Part shown: piece by piece, positions 43,701 through 49,565 of the stretch
How the letters are laid out: each line of letters opens with the position of its first letter
How positions within the stretch are numbered: position 1 is the stretch's first letter
Source of the DNA: Holothuria scabra
Taxonomy: Eukaryota; Echinodermata; Holothuroidea; Aspidochirotida; Holothuriidae
Assembly (NCBI GenBank): GCA_037179385.1
Contig: CM074180.1
Location: 28,439,455-28,503,454, forward strand
Direction: 5' to 3'
Length of the DNA stretch: 64,000 nt
The notes under the pieces: generated by a model
What the model saw: the letters and a program-made list of their open reading frames with translations, nothing else
What the model was told of the DNA's origin: nothing
Database searches by the model: none
Position numbers and translations under genes: made by a program

Positions 43701-45892
43701 CATGAATGTAAAATACGTCATGGGAGGACAAGAGAATGAACTGGTAAGTCCATCATAGGCAGAGTGAGGGCACTGGCCTTGCTTCAGTTGCCAAACTGCC
43801 ACCCCTCAGCCACATTATAGCTGAGAGAACTCTGAATATGGAATTAAAGCCCCCATTTGTATTATCATAGTACTAGAAGTATCGCAGTACTTTTCTGAGG
43901 AATTACTTTCAACTGAAGTGTAGCTGTGTCAGTTACCCACAGTGTTCTTATTTGGTGGCAGGATTACACAATCCTGCTACCTCCTTTGCAGACCCACAAA
44001 TTTGAAATATTGCTTTTGAGATTTTCTGCTTCTGTTTGAAAAAGAATTGACTTTATTGGTTTACAAATTATCCAAGCCCCTTTTCCCTTCCCTCTGCAAA
44101 CTCTTTTTGAGAAATGGAAATCCCCTCACTCAATATCTCATGACCTAGTGCCATCACTGCTTCATTGTAGCCATTTAACAAGTGGAAGGCTTCACGCTCT
44201 CTGACACCAAACTCTCTTAGCTCAAATTCCATGTTTTATACCTTTGAACCCTGGATTTCTGTAGGAAACATGACCTTGACTCAGATCATTTCCAGTAACT
44301 GCTCCACCACTAATTCTGTGTCCATCTCCAATAACCCCTTTAAAATCAATACCTGTACTAAAAGGTAGTCCCCCAGACTTTTTTCAGGCCAACAACTATC
44401 TCACAAATTTACTCCTATTTCTCTTTCAACTTTCTTTTATGATATTTTGGGACATAAATATTGCATATTTTGGATATTTCAATCAGGACACTTTGTTTAT
44501 TTTACAATTGAGGGAGAAAATCATTTTTGTATGACTCTAAAGAGCCAGTCATGGATTGTCTACTACAATAATTCAAATGGGGGGCTGCATCTTCATTTTG
44601 TAGACCTGAGTTTAAGGAATATGTCTGACATAGTATTTGATTTAACCCTTACCCGTTGTTTGGGTCCTTTTGGACCCATGCGGAGAGCTCGGCTGTCACA
44701 CATCTTTACTGTTTCACGCAGAGCTTGAAACTGGGAGTAGCTACCCGAAAATTCGGCCACAACAGCTAGAGAGACAATAGTTTAAGGTCACAGGGTCAAC
44801 GGCCTACGGAAGCCGATGCGGGGTGGGCTACGTCCGCTTTTCCGCCCACTCCTGAGGCGCGCAAATATGCCCTGATCGGAGCACAACGGTAAAAGGTTAA
44901 TCTTAAATATCTGCACCACTCGGCTAAAGGTTTACGTGCACACGCGCAGAGACAGTGGCATCAGCTTTGCAGTAAACACACTCCACAGGCTTGTTTTAAT
45001 CCTTTACCATTGTTTGGGTCCTTTTGGACCCATGCAGAGAGCTCGGCTGTCACACATCTTTACTGTTTCACGCAGAGCTCGAAACTGGGAGTAGCTACCC
45101 GAAAATTTGGCCACAACAGCTAGAGAGACAATAGTTTAAGGTCACAGGGTCAACGGCCTACGGAAGCCGATGCGGGGTGGGCTACGTCCGCTTTTCCGCC
45201 CACTCCTGAGGCGCGCAAATATGCCCTGATCGGAGCACAACGGTAAAGGGTTAATCTTAAATATCTGCACCACTCGGCTAAAGGTTTACGTGCACACACG
45301 CAGAGACAGTGGCATCAGCTTTGCAGTAAACACACTCCACAGGCTTGTTTTAATCCTTTACCATTGTTTGGGTCCTTTTGGACCCATGCAGAGAGCTCGG
45401 CTGTCACACATCTTTACTGTTTCACGTGGAGCTCGAAACTGAGAGTAGCTACCCGAAAATTCGACCACAACAGCGAGAGAGACAATAGTTTAAGGTCACG
45501 GGGTCAACGGCCTACGGAAGCCGATGCGGGGTGGCCTATGTCCGCTTTTCCGCCCACTCCTGAGGCGCACAAATATGCCCAGATCGGAGCACAACGGTAA
45601 AGGGTTAATTGTTAGAAACTGTGCCACTTGACCTTTGAACAGTTAAATGCTTTTGATAATTTTCTAGGTGCATGAGGATTGACAGTCTTAAATTTCTCAG
45701 CAAAAAAGCTTTGGAATATAAGAAATGTAAGTGTACTGTCAGTTTCTTTGTTGTGGTCTGTCAAATTTTGCTTTTTTCATCTTTTTGTTTGTTTTGTAGC
45801 AAATGACACATCCAATTTTTAACATCGGTCTGCAATGTGCAGAGGATGCCCTTGAATTCTTTAGCAAGCTTCCATTACCAAACAGCAGGTGA
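15009..45892 (+). CDS. FNTB: FNTB: protein farnesyltransferase subunit beta (12 exons)
   Basis: The catalytic beta subunit pairs with the alpha subunit (FNTA) in the cytosol and moves a farnesyl group from farnesyl diphosphate to the CaaX cysteine of Ras, lamins and similar proteins. Spliced length is 412 residues; human is about 437. Conserved prenyltransferase alpha-alpha barrel repeats are present. Zinc ligands are Asp285 and Cys287 (LVDGCYSFWQAG) and His350 (YYHTCYC). Diphosphate and pocket residues His236, Arg279, Lys282, Tyr288, Trp90, Arg190, Trp291 and Tyr349 are all kept, each 12 below human numbering from memory. Introns are 957-5034 bp, all GT-AG. The start is fixed by TGA at 14991-14993 in frame. 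The N-terminal extension and C-terminal tail are shorter than in human. The gene appears intact and functional. Confidence 0.97.
15489..15729. mobile_element. 241-bp MITE with perfect 21-bp inverted ends, FNTB intron 1
   Basis: The left arm at 15489-15509 (starting CTAATTTAGAATCAGTGCCC) is exactly complementary to the right arm at 15709-15729. Inside, a TTAGGGTTAAGTTT phrase occurs twice as a direct repeat, about 110 bp apart. Noncoding. The superfamily cannot be assigned because no clear target duplication is seen. Confidence 0.75.
15730..17545 (+). other. Rest of FNTB intron 1
   Basis: Ordinary AT-rich intron sequence. The only longer frames (16273-16674 minus, 16472-16684 plus) overlap on opposite strands and lack known domains. 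No RNA gene or transposon ends recognised. Confidence 0.6.
17546..17625 (+). CDS. FNTB: FNTB exon 2 (residues 32-58)
   Basis: The acceptor TTTGCAG precedes GAAAGTGTTGAAGAA (ESVEE), matching the VEE of vertebrate FNTB. The donor is ATG|GTAATT, phase 2, and the split Trp58 is completed by exon 3. It encodes the poorly conserved linker before the first barrel helix. It is supported by phase agreement on both sides more than by similarity along its length. Confidence 0.85.
18106..18415. mobile_element. 310-bp MITE with TTAA ends, FNTB intron 2
   Basis: It begins TTAAAGGGCC and ends AGTCTTTAA. Inverted arms of about 28 bases share CTCTCACCCCAAAC with its complement. The 35827-36134 copy is nearly the same length and has TTAA at both ends. 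Diverged partial copies lie at 21061-21355, 25441-25705 and 35333-35735. TTAA at both ends is what piggyBac-type insertion leaves, but assignment rests on that alone. Confidence 0.7.
18416..20454 (+). other. FNTB intron 2, middle part
   Basis: No gene seen. Short overlapping frames at 18858-19080 include a C-rich CCCATCCCCTTT-type patch similar to 20590-20620, a low-level repeat. The remainder is unremarkable. Confidence 0.5.
20455..20870. repeat. Diverged ~180-bp tandem duplication with C tracts
   Basis: The block around 20525 (GGCATTAGTGGCACCAGATT) recurs around 20706 (GGCTTAGGTAGCACCAGATT). Each is followed by AAAGACA, a TTTCTCAAAA / TTTTTCAAAA phrase and a C-rich tail ending GGCTGGCAATCA or CCTGGCAATCA. 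The copies are well diverged, so the duplication is old. Poly-C runs lie at 20788-20798 and 20828-20850. Confidence 0.6.
21061..21355. mobile_element. Diverged copy of the TTAA MITE family (intron 2)
   Basis: It contains CCCCAAACTATAATTTT, the CAATTGGCAAAGCTCTT block, GGGAGGAGCTCAAA and the closing GCCTTTAAG in the same order as 18106-18415. The ends are eroded. Confidence 0.6.
21838..22002 (+). CDS. FNTB: FNTB exon 3 (residues 58-113)
   Basis: A pyrimidine-rich acceptor (CT repeats then CCAG) is followed by the strongly conserved segment with EKHLHYL, YECLDASRPW and CYWILHSL. Trp90 corresponds to the farnesyl/peptide pocket tryptophan 102 of human. The donor is AG|GTGAGG, phase 2. Confidence 0.97.
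22064..22304 (+). mobile_element. tRNA-derived SINE, diverged copy (intron 3)
   Basis: It starts with a tRNA-like head (GGTCCAGTGGTTAGCGC, then a B-box-like GAGTTTGATTGC). It continues with the body shared with 42622-42868: a TACCAAAGA phrase, TGCTTGGTGCTAAG, GGCCACAACTGGAAAA, and the end AAACCTTATCTAA. It starts only 61 bp after FNTB exon 3. Diverged and probably inactive. Confidence 0.7.
22305..24419 (+). other. FNTB intron 3, no feature seen
   Basis: AT-rich intron without recognisable genes, RNA or transposon ends. Frames such as 23063-23263 and 23301-23564 show no domain and no codon pattern. Confidence 0.5.
24420..25070 (+). mobile_element. Old copy of the array-bearing element (intron 3)
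   Basis: A GT run at 24450-24470 and GTTTGTGACACTTTGCTTGT match the start of the arrays at 25806 and 40090. Four eroded units follow, each with ATATCTCAA, TTTTCATAT, TCATGTTGAGAG and a GGTCAAAGGTCATTTGAG-type core. The best cores are at about 24841 and 25018. Spacing is irregular (about 110-180 bp), so this copy predates the homogenised array of intron 4. Confidence 0.7.
25321..25370 (+). CDS. FNTB: FNTB exon 4 (residues 113-130)
   Basis: A 50-bp micro-exon between TTCTAG and GTGAGT. It encodes the repeat motif CQCPDGGFAG, equivalent to human CQSPEGGFGG. It is too short to be found by frame length alone. Phase 2 in, phase 1 out. It sits only about 440 bp before the tandem-array element of intron 4. 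Confidence 0.95.
25441..25705. mobile_element. Diverged TTAA-family MITE (intron 4)
   Basis: It shares ACCCCAAACTAAAATTTT, AATTGGCACAGCTCTTTGATTA and the GTCTGGAGCAATGAATAAC end with 18106-18415 and 21061-21355. It ends directly before the array-bearing element at 25708. Confidence 0.6.
25708..29267 (+). mobile_element. Large array-bearing element, possibly Helentron-derived (intron 4)
   Basis: It shares a left segment (GATAAGAGAAACCTATGCA, then a GT microsatellite at about 25746-25808), a tandem core, and a right segment (AGATGCCAAGTAT, CTCCAAAAATTGCTCTTTTC, ... CATCGAAACCTCAATG, TTTTGCATTCTGG) with 39738-41053. Extra sequence at about 28080-28960 is absent from the shorter copy. No coding frame and no clear inverted ends or target duplication. 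Conserved flanks around a variable tandem core are the layout of DINE-1/HINE-type Helitron relatives; a terminal hairpin was not confirmed. Confidence 0.55.
25806..27945 (+). repeat. 145-bp tandem array, 14 units, each with a DR1-type motif
   Basis: The motif AGGTCAAAGGTCA starts at 25920 and recurs in exact 145-bp steps (26065, 26210 ... 27805). It is intact in 12 of 14 units; units at 27225 and 27660 carry base changes. Each unit also has GGTCA half-sites downstream (GGGGTCACC, GGGGTCAAAG), ATATCTCAAGATAGGAAACTTG and TTTCATATTTGGTATGTGGATG. The first and last units are the most diverged. As 145 is not a multiple of three, the 62-92 codon frames seen here are by-products. Confidence 0.97.
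29432..29479 (-). pseudogene. U2 snRNA 5'-end fragment (intron 4, antisense)
   Basis: Read on the minus strand, about 48 bases match the 5' part of U2 snRNA: TTCTCGGCCTTTTGGCTAAG, then the branch-point recognition region GTGTAGTATCTGTTCTT. Two single-base differences are seen against the vertebrate sequence as I remember it. Similarity stops at the start of the stem IIa region, so it lacks the Sm site and 3' stems. It is most likely a truncated retrocopy or part of an snRNA-derived SINE, and not a working gene. Confidence 0.85.
29958..30213. mobile_element. ~255-bp short relative of the 49852-50658 foldback element (intron 4)
   Basis: The left end (GGCGAATCCG ... GACTGTAGGCC ... TGGGGTCCATCA) is repeated reversed at the right (TGATGGACCCCAG ... 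CGGATTCGTG). Both ends match the termini of the larger element at 49852-50658. The middle is AT-rich. It is probably an internally deleted derivative. It ends 190 bp before FNTB exon 5. Confidence 0.65.
30405..30501 (+). CDS. FNTB: FNTB exon 5 (residues 130-162)
   Basis: The acceptor is CACTTTAG and the donor TAG|GTATGG. It encodes HLAPTYAAV and GTEEAYRIINR, near-identical to vertebrate FNTB (HLAPTYAAVNALCIIGTEEAY). It follows the largest intron, 5,034 bp. Phase 1 in, phase 2 out. Confidence 0.97.
31459..31542 (+). CDS. FNTB: FNTB exon 6 (residues 162-190)
   Basis: The acceptor TTTCACAG is followed by RDTLRTFLSSM and FTMHKGGEIDVR, equivalent to human FLMHVGGEVDVR. The final split codon gives Arg190, which equals the peptide-carboxylate-binding Arg202 of human. 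The donor is AG|GTAATG, phase 2. Confidence 0.96.
32735..33255 (+). repeat. Interspersed repeat shared with 39235-39410 and 51296-51495
   Basis: The latter part (TTTATAGAAATTTCTGACA ... GGTGACACTATATAACACATT ... TTGGTGTGTTGTTAA) recurs in intron 8 at 39235-39410. The reverse complement at 51296-51495 carries both this end and the earlier TAGTCGCC...TATGACA block, seen here reversed at about 32795-32815. A small GGGTTAGGGTTAGGG run lies at 33042-33056. Repeat class not determined; noncoding. Confidence 0.6.
33764..33850 (+). CDS. FNTB: FNTB exon 7 (residues 190-219)
   Basis: The acceptor TTTTATTAG is followed by GAYCAVVAARLTNV and MFEGTAEWIA, a barrel helix pair that closely matches human (FEGTAEWIAR). 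The donor is AG|GTCAGT, phase 2. The junction residue is Ser219 where human has Arg, outside the catalytic set. Confidence 0.97.
34480..34695 (+). mobile_element. tRNA-derived SINE, diverged copy (intron 7)
   Basis: It has the family body: GGAGTTTGACACC as a degenerate B box, CTGAAGACTTTAATAATGGAAC, TTGGTGCTTGGCATGAGCAG, ACAAGCCAGTGAGCCACAAC. The tail is eroded. Confidence 0.65.
35333..35735. mobile_element. Diverged, longer copy of the TTAA MITE family (intron 7)
   Basis: It carries GCCAAACTACAGTTATA, TTGGCATAGCTCCTTTATTA, AGCATGCACTGCAAGTGTTC and ACCCTGAAGTAATAGACTGG in family order. It lies about 90 bp from the complete copy at 35827. Extra sequence near 35585-35640 suggests a small insertion. 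Confidence 0.55.
35827..36134. mobile_element. 308-bp MITE with TTAA ends (intron 7)
   Basis: It starts TTAAAGGGCCAATCC and ends GGGCCTTTAA. It has the same internal order as 18106-18415 (GGCTCAGCTCTTTGATTA, AATGCAGAGTACCAAAGC, GGGAGGGGCTTAA). The two are the best preserved members in the window. Confidence 0.75.
36230..36460 (+). repeat. Tandem repeat, five units of 45-47 bp (intron 7)
   Basis: The phrase CATGTCATTATGTAAGTGAC followed by ATTTCAGAAATG recurs at 36235, 36281, 36328, 36373 and 36419. The last three units are nearly identical and the first two more diverged, showing directional homogenisation. Intronic and noncoding. Confidence 0.85.
36554..37305. mobile_element. ~750-bp element with ~29-bp inverted ends (intron 7)
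   Basis: The left end (CCAGGG then GTTAGGAAGGAGACACAAC) is mirrored at the right (GTTGTGTCTCCTTCCTAAC then CCCTGG) with two or three mismatches. Interior is AT-rich, including ACACTCAAAATATATAT repeats at 36953-37020. Target duplication unclear. It ends 118 bp before FNTB exon 8. Confidence 0.65.
37424..37553 (+). CDS. FNTB: FNTB exon 8 (residues 219-262)
   Basis: The acceptor ATTTAG is followed by the YEGGFAG repeat and then GMEAHGGYTFC, which holds His236 (human 248, diphosphate contact) and Cys242 (human 254). It ends at DMQALL with donor CTG|GTGAGA, phase 0. Confidence 0.97.
37554..39064 (+). other. FNTB intron 8, 5' part, no gene seen
   Basis: Overlapping frames on both strands at 37712-37942 shadow each other. 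Nothing with a domain, RNA signature or transposon end was recognised. Confidence 0.5.
39065..39126. repeat. Perfect 29-bp-arm hairpin with 4-base loop (intron 8)
   Basis: The left arm 39065-39093 (starting TTTCAGTTTCATTGTTGTTG) and right arm 39098-39126 are exact reverse complements separated by TGGG. Complementarity stops abruptly on both sides. No target duplication or transposon termini surround it. It could arise from snap-back repair synthesis, or be transcribed within the FNTB pre-mRNA as a long perfect stem. It lies about 340 bp upstream of exon 9. Confidence 0.95.
39235..39410 (+). repeat. Copy of the 32735-33255 repeat, 3' part (intron 8)
   Basis: TTTATAGAAATTTCTGACA, the GGTGACACTGTATAACACATT phrase and TTGGTGTGTTGTTAAAT match intron 6 in order, with moderate divergence. 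It ends about 60 bp before exon 9. Confidence 0.65.
39470..39644 (+). CDS. FNTB: FNTB exon 9 (residues 263-321), zinc-site exon
   Basis: This is the longest exon, following acceptor TTTTCAG. It encodes RQMRFEGGFQGRTNKLVDGC, with Arg279 and Lys282 (diphosphate) and zinc ligands Asp285 and Cys287, then YSFWQAG. It ends in WMFNE with donor AAG|GTAAGG, phase 1. This exon alone identifies the protein as a farnesyltransferase beta subunit. Confidence 0.98.
39738..41053 (+). mobile_element. Short copy of the array-bearing element, 3 units (intron 9)
   Basis: It has the same left segment (GATAAGAGAAACCTATGCA, TG-rich run), three 145-bp-type units with AGGTCAAAGGTCA at 40204, 40349 and 40492, and the same right segment ending TTTTGCATTCTGG. 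The left part is interrupted at about 39807-40052. It has three units where the intron 4 copy has fourteen, so the core is length-variable. Confidence 0.6.
39807..40052. mobile_element. ~246-bp MITE inserted in the intron 9 element
   Basis: It interrupts the TG-rich run. Its ends are loosely inverted (GATACCTTGCCGGGTAC and GTACCCCGTAAGGCATTG). Its interior (TCACACATCTTTC, CACGCGGAGCTCG, GTAGCTTCCTGAAAA) is a diverged relative of the TTAA MITEs at 44642-45608. Its GC content is far above the surroundings. Confidence 0.6.
41216..41285 (+). CDS. FNTB: FNTB exon 10 (residues 321-344)
   Basis: The acceptor AATCACAG is followed by ALQEYILVCCQ and GGLLDKPGK, almost the human sequence. The donor is AAA|GTGAGT, phase 2. 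It lies about 160 bp after the end of the second array-bearing element. Confidence 0.97.
41430..41662 (+). mobile_element. tRNA-derived SINE, diverged copy (intron 10)
   Basis: The tRNA-like head (TTGGTCAAGTGGATAGAGC ... GGGCATGACTCCTGG) is followed by the body TGAAGACTTGCTGCC, TTGGTGCTCAGCATAAGCAA, ACAAGCCAG, ACAACTGGAAAA and the AACCTCATCTAAC end. It begins about 145 bp after exon 10. Confidence 0.7.
42622..42868 (+). mobile_element. tRNA-derived SINE, best copy, with 15-bp target duplication
   Basis: Flanked by perfect duplications TCCAAGTGTACATTT at 42607-42621 and 42869-42883. The head carries a perfect pol III B box GGTTCGATTCC (42676-42686) after an A-box-like region. Then come the shared body (CATACCAAAGACTC, ATAAGCAATGGAGTAG, GAGCCACAACTGGAAAA) and a CTAA-repeat tail. 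Long target duplications indicate LINE-driven insertion. This is the youngest looking of about eight copies in the window. The parent tRNA is not certain; the head has tRNA-Glu-like features. Confidence 0.9.
43150..43323 (+). repeat. Perfect 87-bp tandem duplication (intron 10)
   Basis: The unit from CTGTTAGTCACATTTATGAG at 43150 repeats exactly from 43237. Each unit contains TTATTCTTTTCCAG, which looks like a 3' splice site and resembles the real acceptor of exon 11 about 370 bp downstream. No divergence between the units was seen, so the event is recent or the copy is an assembly artefact. Confidence 0.95.
43629..43743 (+). CDS. FNTB: FNTB exon 11 (residues 344-382)
   Basis: The acceptor CTCTTCCAG is followed by PRDYYHTCYCLSGLSLAQHF. 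His350 is the third zinc ligand and Tyr349 the neighbouring pocket residue. The donor is CTG|GTAAGT, phase 0. The stretch after AQHF is variable in the family. Confidence 0.97.
43744..44641 (+). other. FNTB intron 11, 5' part, no feature seen
   Basis: AT-rich and featureless apart from scattered short frames. The MITE array follows directly at 44642. Confidence 0.5.
44642..45608 (+). mobile_element. Three 259-bp TTAA MITEs in a 354-bp tandem array (intron 11)
   Basis: Copies at 44642-44900, 44996-45254 and 45350-45608 all begin and end with TTAA and have inverted ends matching CCCTTTACCGTTGT. Each carries the perfect hairpin GGGTCCTTTTGGACCC near its start. The 95-bp spacer between copies 1-2 and 2-3 is nearly identical, so the whole 354-bp unit was duplicated in tandem; this was not three separate insertions. 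The ends suggest a piggyBac-type nonautonomous element. GC-rich against AT-rich surroundings. The array ends about 190 bp before exon 12. Confidence 0.9.
45800..45892 (+). CDS. FNTB: FNTB exon 12 (residues 383-412) and stop
   Basis: The acceptor TTTTGTAG is followed by QMTHPIFNIG, matching the conserved human THPVYNIG, then a last amphipathic stretch. The TGA stop is at 45890-45892. The stop overlaps a donor-like AG|GTGATC, so splicing onto a further coding exon is conceivable; the conserved core is complete here, and I prefer the stop. The C-terminus lacks most of the acidic tail of mammalian FNTB. Confidence 0.9.
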   Translation, partial: QMTHPIFNIGLQCAEDALEFFSKLPLPNSR

Positions 45893-45928
45893 TCTCTCAT
45901 TCCTCAACTGAGCTACAAACTTGTAATT

Positions 45929-46034
45929 GCATCTACAAGTAATCAACTGTTTGGCGGTATGCAGCTGCAACTTGTATTACTGCATCTACAAGTAATCAAC
46001 TGTTTGGTCAACTGTTTGGTGATATGCAGTTATC
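45929..46034 (+). repeat. 53-bp tandem duplication just after the FNTB stop
   Basis: GCATCTACAAGTAATCAACT at 45929 recurs at 45982, with the flanking CAACTTGTA phrase also repeated. A short CAACTGTTTGG echo follows. It lies in the presumed 3' UTR. Confidence 0.8.
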
Positions 46035-46476
46035 CTGGCTTGGTATAGTCCAATAATTTATTTTTGATGCATTCCATTGCCAAATCAGTTGTGAATTCTA
46101 AGTTGAAAGTATGTTCCAATGTGAAAGAACAGATCTTTTAACAAGTTGAGCAGAAAGAATGAAGTTGCCTTTAACAGGTGAAAATGCAAAGAGCCATTTT
46201 GCAATGAGCTGGATTTTGCATAAATCACAAGCACAGATAAAGTGTAGATTCAGCAGTTGCATTGTGATTTTGGTGATGCGATGATTGTTTTCTTGTATTT
46301 TTACCAGACAGTGATGGATTTGACTCTGCTCAAAGTTAATTTTACTTGTGTTCGATCAAAGTTGTGACAGATTTGACTGAACAAAGTTTACTTCATTTGA
46401 AAAAAACGGAGATGAATTTGACTCTGGTTGAAGTAACTTGGATTTGTGTTGTAACAGGAGGTAGTGATGGAAAGAA

Positions 46477-46482
46477 AATAAA
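46477..46482 (+). terminator. Candidate FNTB polyadenylation signal (proximal)
   Basis: First AATAAA after the stop codon, about 585 bases downstream, followed by a T run. It would give a short 3' UTR. Weak evidence: one hexamer in AT-rich DNA. Confidence 0.3.
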
Positions 46483-47503
46483 AAATTTTTTCAGGTGCAA
46501 AATTGTGGTTAATTTACAAAGTAATCTAGTGAAATGAGTCATGTTACGGTGCCACTGGTGCATTTGTTAAGCCCCATTTACTTCATCATTTATTTGTTTA
46601 ATTGTGAGACCATGTTAAAAATTTGCATGAACCTGTTTCATGGATGAATGCATTGATCATGTAGCTTTTAGGCTTGTAGAAAATGGAAATCAAAACTTAC
46701 AAATGTATCTTGGTGATAAAGTGGCTGATAGGAATTGTCTGTTCAGTTTCAAGATAACAAGGTCTTTGTTGTAATGTAGAATTTTTGAAAAGATGTGGAG
46801 TTACTAAATGTAAGTCGTCAACAGTTGCAGTGTTAAATATAGAAATAATTCTAAAGACAAAAATATTTTAAGAACATACCAAGTAATATTTATTGCCTTC
46901 AAAAATTTAGTGATGGGTGTGTCATTTTGTTGTCGTTGTTGTCATGGATGCTTCAAAATTGAACAAAAAAACTGATATAAAATATGTGAGACTGATTTGA
47001 GGCTTAACATCTAAATGCATTGAATGAGCTTCTGCATTGAGTATTTCAGTACCATGATTTAATGTGGAATATTTTTCAGCTGTATGTAATGGTTTTTCCT
47101 GTTTTATTCTCTCTTCACTCTGTTCGACAAAAATGATACTGCCAAGAAATCCCCATCATTTTTTTAGAAGTGATTTCTTTCATAATGTCACAAATTTTGG
47201 TGCATTTCTCTTAAGAGCTTAACTCTTTTTGTATTCATGCTGTTATTTCCTCCAGACTAATCGTCACAAACACTGAAATATTACGCAAGGGTTACTGGTT
47301 TGCTTGAAATTTTTTATACGGTTGTATAATGAGACTAATATCAAAGTGGCTTATGGCTAGGGTTTGTGGTTGCAGTGCTGGGACCAAAGTGAAAGCATCA
47401 TATGTAAATTTTTTTTTTTTTTTGATAGGCAGGGTACAATATAAAGGGTCTTAAGTTACTTCTGGCATACTTATCCTACTTTGTTGCATACTACATAGTG
47501 CAT

Positions 47504-47750
47504 GGTCATAGCACAAGGTTGGAGCATCTGACTTGCAGCCAGGAGGTTTGGAGTTTGATTCCTTGTCAAGTCATACCAAAGACTTAAAAATGGAACCTAC
47601 AGGGTTTGTGCTTGGTGCTCAGCATAAGCAGTGAGCTTCTGAGTAGGAAAAATAAAACAGTCACCCTTAACTCAAAAAAGGGCCTTGGCTGACCCAGCTG
47701 TTACCAATTGGTTAGAAAGTGAGCATTAAAACTTCATTTAGGTAACTAAC
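47504..47750 (+). mobile_element. tRNA-derived SINE, diverged copy
   Basis: Degenerate B box GAGTTTGATTCC, then CATACCAAAGACTTAAAAAT, TTGGTGCTCAGCATAAGCAG and a TTAGGTAACTAACTG end. It might lie in a long FNTB 3' UTR. Confidence 0.7.
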
Positions 47751-47884
47751 TGAGAAGGTTTACTGTCACCCAATCTCCCTTTTATTTGTCTTGAAGGTTT
47801 CATTCTCTTACACTTTTACTCCATCCAACATTTATTATTTCATCGCATACCAGAATTAATGAATGTGTTACTTAGATGAGTTGT

Positions 47885-48030
47885 CAAGGCTGTCTCACTG
47901 GCTTGTTTTCCATACTTCATTGCTAATGCTGAGCACCAAGCACAATAGCAAGAAGGGTTCCATTTGTAAAGTTTTCACTATGACCCATCATCAGGCCAAG
48001 TTTGATGCTCTATCCACCATGCCATGAAGA
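47885..48030 (-). mobile_element. tRNA-derived SINE fragment, opposite strand
   Basis: On the minus strand it has the head and mid-body (GATAGAGCATCAAACTTGG, TTGCTATTGTGCTTGGTGCT, AAACAAGCCAGTGAGACAG). The 3' tail is missing. It sits inverted about 135 bp from the copy at 47504-47750. Confidence 0.65.
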
Positions 48031-48678
48031 GGTCTGTTACAGAAATGTGCACTTCTAAAATCCCAATCTACAAGCCGTAGATCGTGTGGGTTTTCAGCAG
48101 AACATTTATTCAAGAATTAGCACCTCCAACACACAGCAGAGATACTCATCAAGCATGTGTACACAAGCTGAATGGCATGATGCATGATCACTGTTTAGAC
48201 TCCCTGGAAATGATAATCAGCTTAGAGAGGTATGATGTATCGACGGGAAATGAGAGTGACTCGTCAGAAGATTTAGGAAGTAACATTCTATGCAAGGTTG
48301 CACTTTTTCTGTCAAAATCTTTAAGGGGCATTGCTTGTCATGACTTGACCATGCAACTGGTCAGAATTAATGACAGTGACAGAGAGAGTTATTGAAATGC
48401 AGTGAACATTGTTTACAAGAACAAAGCTTGAAAATTTCCAGGTTAGAATATAAGAAAGTTGAACTGTACTTGAAAGAGTTTTTTTTTTTTTTTTAATGTG
48501 AAAGGAATTGAAGCCCTGTGACTAAGAAGTATCTACTGTCAGATTTCCTGAAGGAGAGAAAGATACCTTGGAACCCCATTGGCGTGCATATGTATGTCTG
48601 TGTGCATAAGTTTATTCATAAAATGTTTGCTGTAAACATAGTCCTGCAATACAGGAGTGATGGCTCCTATATACTTAG

Positions 48679-48937
48679 TTAACCCTTTACCGTTGTTTGG
48701 GTCCTTTTGGACCCATGCGGAGAGCTCGGCTGTCACCCATCTGTACCGTTTCACGCGGAGCTCGAAACTGAGAGTAGCTACCCGAAAATTCGGCCACAAC
48801 AACGAGAGAGACAATAGTTTAAGGTCACGGGGTCAATGGCCTACGGAAGCCGATGCGGGGCGGGCTGCGTCCGCTTTTCCGCCCACTCCTGAGGCGCACA
48901 AATATGCCCCGATCGGAGCACATCGGTAAAAGGTTAA
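48679..48937 (+). mobile_element. Solitary 259-bp TTAA MITE
   Basis: Same length and structure as the intron 11 copies: TTAACCCTTTACCG start, GGGTCCTTTTGGACCC hairpin, and CGGTAAAAGGTTAA end. It lacks the 95-bp spacer, which shows the spacer is not part of the element. A lone unit-like phrase of the array family (GGTCAAAGGTCATTTGAA) follows at about 48990. Confidence 0.9.
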
Positions 48938-49559
48938 TGGTAATAGATATTTGTGATTTTGAAAGGTAGAACCCTTTTGTTTTCAGTAAGGGTCAAAGGT
49001 CATTTGAATCATTAAGAATTAAAAAAAAAACTGAAATTAATGTTAATTCTATCTCATGCATCGAAGGAGATGCAGACATTTAAGAATGGGCTGTTGATTC
49101 ATTTGAACACTTGTTGAAATTGTCTAGAAAAATTGACTAATATCTATCATGAACTTCTGTCATGCCTAAAGGTTGGGCTAGTACTAGGCCAGGAGGTCTA
49201 CATGCTGGGAAAAGCCCCTTAGCTTTTGAATTTGGTACCTGTCATGGACACATGGTAGGAACCTTGGATTAAGTCAAGTTCATTGGAGTATTTTGTGTGT
49301 GCATTCATCTATGCAGCTACTCAGGAAATGTCTAGTGACCAGCACAAAAGAAACATTGTGATTGTATTCTTCTGTGACACTGAACACAAAAGCAGCAATG
49401 GCTGTCACGATTTATCTCTTTTTTTTTCTGCTTGGGTACTTCAAATGTTTCGAATTAGCTAAGAGCAGGTTCCTCTCATGTACTCAGATATTTGAACAAA
49501 TAAAAAGTCACCATACTTAAGGAACTGTGGAGTGTGTTGTATACTTGTGAAAATAATGA

Positions 49560-49565
49560 AATAAA
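49560..49565 (+). terminator. Candidate FNTB polyadenylation signal (distal)
   Basis: AATAAA followed within 20 bases by a T/GT-rich stretch (CCATTTTTGTGTT), a better context than the proximal hexamer. It implies a 3' UTR of about 3.7 kb holding SINEs and a MITE, which is long. Confidence 0.25.

Larger units (their letters stand above)
46500..48678 (+). other. FNTB 3' flank, no gene beyond SINEs
   Basis: Between the stop and 48678 I see only the SINEs at 47504-47750 and 47885-48030 and homopolymer T runs. A frame at 48084-48395 (103 codons) has no recognisable domain and overlaps nothing conserved, so it is not called. Confidence 0.5.

Noticed and set aside
48084..48395. 103-codon frame downstream of FNTB
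   Set aside because: No recognisable domain, no promoter or splice evidence, and SINE sequence directly upstream. It could be part of a long 3' UTR.
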